Position numbers and translations under genes: made by a program
Origin: Linnemannia hyalina
Lineage: Eukaryota > Mortierellomycota > Mortierellomycetes > Mortierellales > Mortierellaceae
Reading direction: 5' to 3'
Assembly: GCA_019671135.1 (NCBI GenBank)
Contig: JAHRHY010000019.1
Coordinates: 992,001 to 1,056,000 of the forward strand
DNA length: 64,000 nt
Part shown: one piece after another, positions 59,167 to 64,000 of the stretch
Layout of the letters: each line of letters begins with the position of its first letter
How positions within the stretch are numbered: the stretch's first letter is position 1
Notes under the pieces: generated by a model
Database searches by the model: none
Told to the model about the DNA's origin: nothing
Seen by the model: only the letters and a program-made list of their open reading frames with translations

Positions 59167-61819
59167 TTACAGAGGAATGTTGCCGTGCTTGCGCTTGGGG
59201 TTCTCCTGCTTCTTGGTACGCAACATCTCCAAGTCCTCAATGATCCTGCGGCGGGTGGTCGACGGCTCAATCACATCATCGATATATCCGCGCTGCGCTG
59301 CGGGCAAGGGGTTGGCAAACTTGCTAATATAATCCTTCTCAGCCGTCGCACGGTCAGAGCTAGAGCGGAAAATAATCTCAACCGCACCCTTGGCTCTATT
59401 GGTATAGAAATACGAAATGAACAAACACGTAGTTAGCGCTGCACTGCCCACTTTTCATTTTCATATTCATATTCAAGGCGATCCGTCATCCACAGACAAC
59501 GCGCAATTAGCAATGACAGAGGGTATTTTGGGCTGTTTGGATAGCATCAGCAGTCTACAGCGAGCACGACCAATGACACAAAAATAGAATAAACAAAAAA
59601 AAAGTTGCTTACCCCATGACGGCGATCTCGGCGGTGGGCCAGGCGTAGTTGAGATCACCACGAAGGTGCTTGGAGCTCATGACATCATAGGCGCCACCAT
59701 AGGCCTTGCGGGTAATGACAGTGACCTTAGGAACAGTGGCCTCGGCGTAAGCGTACAAGAGCTTGGCTCCGTGACGGATAATACCGTTGTGCTCCTGGGC
59801 GGTACCAGGCAAGAAACCGGGGACATCGACCAAGGTCAAAATTGGAATGTTGAAGGCATCAGCAAAGCGGACAAAGCGGGCAGCCTTGACGGACGAGTTG
59901 ATGTCAAGAACTCCGGACGAGACCAAGGGCTGGTTGGCAATGATCGAGACAGTGCGACCACCCATGCGACCAAAACCAATGACAATGTTCTTGGCATAGT
60001 CGGGCATGATTTCAAAGAACTGAGAGTCATCGACCAAGCGGGTAATGACATCCTTGATATCGTAGGCCTTGGTCGAGTCGACGGGGACGATCTGGTTCAA
60101 CGAGTCATCCTCACGGGTCGAGGGATCGTCGGTGTAACGAACGGGGGCGGGCTCCTTGTTGGAAAGGGGCAAGAAATCGACAAAGTCACGAAGGCGCTGC
60201 AAAGCCTCGACGTCGTTCTCGAAGGCGTTGTGGGCAACACCAGACTTGACAGTGTGGGCCTTGGCTCCTCCGAGCTCCTCCTGGGTGACCTCCTCCTTGG
60301 TGACGGTCTTGACGACATCGGGACCAGTGACGAAAAGGTAGGAAGTATCACGCACCATAAAGGTGAAATCGGTCAAAGCAGGCGAGTAGACGGCACCTCC
60401 AGCGCAGGGTCCCATAATCAGCGAGATCTGAGGAACAACTCCCGACGACATGACGTTTTTCTATTAGGGACATAATGAACGTGGATGTATTAGTAGGGAT
60501 TGCAGTATTTAGGACAAAGTGCATGTGAGAAGTGTCAATCGGCCATTGTTTTAGAGTGTGTTGCGGATTGAGGGTATGATCAAGGGGCGTCCATTATTCT
60601 GAAAATGCGATTTTTTTTTCGTCTGTGCTCTTTCGCCGCGCTGACTTGGACGCCTCAAGTCACGTCTTTTCCTGCTGCCTATTTCCCAATCGACATTGAC
60701 CTTCCTGCAATAGAAAGATAAAAGGTGAACATACCAAGAAGATATCAGCGTATCCGGCAAGGGACTCAACACCCTCCTGGATACGGGCTCCGCCAGAGTC
60801 GTTCAAGCCGAGGACGGGGGCACCGACGAGAAGAGCCTTGTCCATGATCTTGCAGATCTTTTGGGCGTGGGTCTTGGAGAGCGAACCACCAAAGGCGGTG
60901 AAGTCCTGAGAGAAGAGGAAGACGCGGCGACCGTTGATGGTTCCGTGACCAGTAACAACACCATCTCCTGTGATCTAATCGGCAAGGAAGGGGACAAGAC
61001 GAGAAAGAAATGAGTGTGAGTAAAGTTGATCCAGGCGCCATTTCATAACAAAGCAATTGACAAGTATAAGGAAGCGGTATCGGTCTAATCGCTTAAGGTT
61101 ACCTTCTGCTTGTCCATGCCAAAGTCGACGCACTGGTGCTCGACAAAGGCGTCGTACTCGCGGAAAGATCCAGCATCTAACAAGAGCTCGATACGCTCGC
61201 GAGCAGTTAACTTGCCCTATTGTGATTCAATGAATGAACCCCGTCCAAAGTATACGCGAGAGAAAAGATAGAAAAGGTAAGACAAAGTGTTAGTTGGGTC
61301 TGTCTGTTAGGAACGGTATGCTGCTAAAGTAGAATATAGATCTGACTCTTTTGTCTGCGTGTCTGCGTGTGCCCAACTTTGTCTGCTCTGTCCTTCTGAA
61401 TATCCGCCTTGCTGTTGGTCGTGTCCGTGTGTGGTGTTTGTGTGATTCGCGTGTCTTTTCTGCTATTGTGTGTGAACCTGCCTTCTTGTGCTGGGTCTCG
61501 ATTCTCTTCAGACCACCACCCATGAGCGACTCCTGACGCTTTCCATCAATCTTGGCGACAACATCCTACAGGTTGATCAGATGAATAATGGTGAAAAAAA
61601 TAAAGGATCAGTATTGTTATAATCACTAGGAAAGAGAGCAAGGCGTAAGATCGAGAAGAGTAACGAAAGAGAATGAGAGTTGTGATTTACGTTCTCGGCG
61701 GAGAGGGCGGTCTTTCCGATGGCATAGTGGCGGGCAGAGGTGGCAAGGGCAGGGAGGGCGCGACGGGTGGCCGAGGCCATGGCGGCCCTCGAGGCGAGGA
61801 CGGTCGAGAGGCGGAACAT
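59167..61819 (-). CDS. PCCB: propionyl-CoA carboxylase beta subunit
   Basis: The carboxyltransferase subunit that moves CO2 from biotin to propionyl-CoA, giving methylmalonyl-CoA in mitochondria. Six exons (61691–61819, 61482–61565, 61103–61216, 60735–60974, 59613–60460, 59167–59395) give 547 aa, close to the human 539. The first ~33 aa (Arg/Ala/Ser, no acids) fit a mitochondrial presequence. Hallmarks are [73 protein letters not shown] and the GNIPL end. The [15 protein letters not shown] block and overall similarity favour PCCB over methylcrotonyl-CoA carboxylase. Intron 2 (61217–61481) requires a GC donor (AAG then GCAGGT). It is head-to-head with the alpha-subunit gene. Confidence 0.95.
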
Positions 61820-63465
61820 GAGTGTGACTTTGGATGAAGGGGATGAAAAAAAGAAGAGTGGAAGGAGGAGAAGAAAGATGAATGAGAAGAAGAAGAGGGG
61901 AGAGAGGGGGACGAGAGGAGGAGAGGAGGAGAGAGGTGGGGGATCGAGAAGAGAGAAGAGATGAGAAGGAAAAAAAAAAGGAAGAAGGGGCAGAGAGGAG
62001 AAGGCGGAAAAGAAAAAGACTTCACATAGAAAAAATATTCGCACACTTCCACACTTCAACTCACCCTCTTCGCTCGCTTCGCGCGTGCCCTTCTTCCCTT
62101 CTTCGAGCATAGCATTGTCTTCTTCGAGCATAACATTGCCTTCTTCGCCCTTCATTCTTCTTCTTGCCAATTGCCAATTGACCCAAAGGCATAGTAACCG
62201 ATGCTGGTTTTCTGATTCAATGGCATCGCTAACTTGGTCGTTCAGTGTTTTATTTGAAATATTTCGTCCGACTCGGCTCGGTACCACGGGGATGTTATTT
62301 TTCTACGTTTTCGCATGCTTCAAACGTAGGGATCGAAAAAAACAACGAACGAACAGTAGCCATAAGGATAACAAACAAACAACCAATGGTTCGGAACAAC
62401 CATCCTTGTTGGCCTCCTTGATCAGAATTGAACTGGGTGTAAGGACTACTTGTCTTCTCCCTCCCTACTATTCTTCCTCTTTCGTTGGGTGGTGCCGATG
62501 ACTTTGCCTTTATTATGTTCTCTTCCCCGGACTTATTTTTCCTGCCGCCCTTCCTCCCTTATGCCCCCGCGCTCTCACTCCACCTCTCTGTCTCTTTTTC
62601 ACCTAAAGCGAATGTTTATTCGCTGTTCCAATTTTTCCCACGGTGAACTGAGTTTCAACACATTTCATCCCACACTCGCAACAAAAAGCACTTTCCGTTG
62701 CGAACCTGTCAGTCTCCCCCGCAAAAACAAGACTGGGTGTGAGAAGAAAAAACAAAAACGGGGCGAAAGCACAAGTTGACCCGATGAGTTTGCTTTCACA
62801 TATTGTGATCCGCCTCCTTCCTTCCTTCAGGGTGATCCGGATACAATATTTGAAGACAAGGATCGAGGACAGGTGTCGTCCATGGACAAGTGTAAATAAA
62901 CAATCAAACAAGAACGCGCCTGCTCATCGGCATGTCAAAGAAGAAGGAAAAAAAAAAAAAAAAAAAAAAGAGAGCAGCGAGGTTGACCCTACCTGACCCC
63001 TACCTGCCCCCCAGCCGGATACCTCATAGTAAATAAATAAACACTCGAGGAAATGATAATCTGATCCGAGAACGACACCAGGAACACGAACAATGGTACC
63101 TGAACAACAGCAGCAATGGTGTTCTATGGCTATCCATTGACCCTTTGTCGAAGATGGTTATAGGAGTGGGGCTCAATGAATAAAGCATTGAACAGGAAGG
63201 GAGAGAGAACAAGAGTCCCCTTTGACAAAAAGGACGAGGGGCACTCCCTCGGACCGAGGTCTTCTTCTCACACCCTGTGTGTGTGTGCCGCCTTTCCTTT
63301 GTTACTTTTCTCTGTCTCCCTTTTTCCCTTTTTTCTTCCTTTCTTTACTCCCACTCTCCCATCACCCATTCACCCTCTTCTTCTCATCTCCATCCCTTCT
63401 CTTTCTCTCTTCCTCTCCACTCTCCTTTCCTCTTCTCCTCGCACCTTTCCTTCACCCATAACATA
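61820..63465. promoter_or_regulatory. divergent promoter region of PCCB and PCCA
   Basis: 1646 nt between the outward-facing start codons. About 61825–62035 is pyrimidine-rich on the minus strand (PCCB leader) and 63285–63460 is pyrimidine-rich on the plus strand (PCCA leader). A 21–22-bp TTCTTCGAGCATARCATTG-like unit is repeated 2.4 times at about 62097–62148, and a 22-nt A tract lies at 62948–62969. Shared control of the two subunits is likely but not shown. Confidence 0.6.
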
Positions 63466-64000
63466 ATGTCCCTCTCGCTCGCTGCGGCCATCCCCCGCAC
63501 CACCGGTCGCTGGGTCTGTTCCCTCTCCGCCACCCGCCAGCGCCTCTTCCACTCGGCCGCCACCACCAGAGCCGCCGCCGCCACCTCCCAGCACCTCCAG
63601 CCCAAGCAGGACTACTCCCAGTATGGAAAGGTAATCCTTTCCGATCAGATGCTCATCCTTCAGTCTTTTTTTTTTTTTATTCTCGCGTCTCGTCCCTGAC
63701 ATCAAACAACTAACACTCTCCCCCTCGTGATCTGATGGACAACTTTCATATAATAGACCTTTGACAAGATCTTGATTGCAAACAGAGGAGAGATTGCTTG
63801 CCGTGTCATCAGGACCGCCAAGAAGATGGGTATCAAGACCGTTGCCATCCACTCCGACGCTGATGTCAACAGCTTACACGTCCAGCTCGCCGACGAGGCC
63901 GTCAATGTGGTATGTGGAGAAACAGAGACGAACCGCGACATTATTATTTTTTACTAGTCCGGAGACAAGGCGATTTGATTGTGGGAAGAAAATACAAGAG
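63466..64000 (+). CDS. PCCA: propionyl-CoA carboxylase alpha subunit, 5' part
   Basis: The start of the biotin carboxylase/biotin carrier subunit, cut off by the window edge. Exon 1 (63466–63630) encodes an Ala/Arg/Ser presequence ending near QDYSQYGK. Exon 2 (63757–63909) encodes the first part of the biotin carboxylase N-domain ([36 protein letters not shown], then [11 protein letters not shown]). A GTATGT donor at 63910 opens an intron whose acceptor lies outside the window. The sequence fits PCCA best. Methylcrotonyl-CoA carboxylase alpha and pyruvate carboxylase share this block, but the neighbouring PCCB supports PCCA. Confidence 0.9.

Noticed and set aside
62610..62779. Short plus-strand frame after a C/T-rich stretch in the PCC promoter
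   Set aside because: About 55 aa with no recognisable motif and Lys/Ser bias; the C/T tract is weaker than at real starts and no splice partners are visible.

Overview
The window is nuclear DNA from a filamentous fungus. Genes are spliced with short GT–AG introns, the coding strand is preceded by long C/T-rich leaders, and the proteins are fungal or opisthokont in type. The presence of both propionyl-CoA carboxylase subunits, a trimethyllysine dioxygenase, a 5S gene remnant lying just downstream of a 28S remnant, and very Gln/Ser/Pro-rich regulators points to an early-diverging fungus. Mucoromycota, probably Mortierellaceae, is my inference; no marker gene in the window settles it.

Layout. 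1–8.6 kb is gene-poor, with homopolymer and TG tracts and then a C/T-rich leader. 8.65–13.76 kb (+) is a Zn2Cys6 regulator with a PAS-like region, whose zinc cluster is split by a ~2 kb intron. 14.3–19.9 kb (+) is a 1757-aa Gln-rich probable nuclear protein of unknown function. 19.9–27.5 kb is accessory-looking. It holds a decayed 5S gene and two decayed 28S 3' ends, all on the minus strand. Between the two 28S remnants lies an intact intronless gene for a SpoIIIAA/Ycf45-type P-loop ATPase. A broken small Asn/Gly-rich gene follows. 27.5–28.0 kb (+) encodes a small Cys-rich protein. 29–41 kb (−) is a tandem run of four housekeeping genes: PEX1 (peroxisome import), a STEEP1-like protein, WBP1/OST48 (N-glycosylation) and trimethyllysine dioxygenase (carnitine synthesis). 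43.3–45.0 kb (+) is an F-box-like protein. 45.9–49.5 kb is a head-to-head pair: a small glycine-rich membrane protein (−) and a PTPMT1-like phosphatase (+). 50.7–54.7 kb (−) is a 1289-aa Ser-rich protein of unknown function, and a possible 46-aa spliced gene lies upstream of it. 59.2–64 kb is a second head-to-head pair: PCCB (−) and the start of PCCA (+), cut by the window edge. Together these two form propionyl-CoA carboxylase.

The most unusual item is the bacterial/plastid-type ATPase gene lodged between degraded rDNA copies. The ATPase reading frame is open throughout, while the ribosomal sequence on both sides has decayed, including the sarcin–ricin loop. The two 28S remnants share some non-canonical bases, which suggests the block was duplicated after decay began.

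Exon boundaries were derived by hand from splice signals, reading-frame continuity and remembered family sequences. All multi-exon models close in frame, but none has transcript support.
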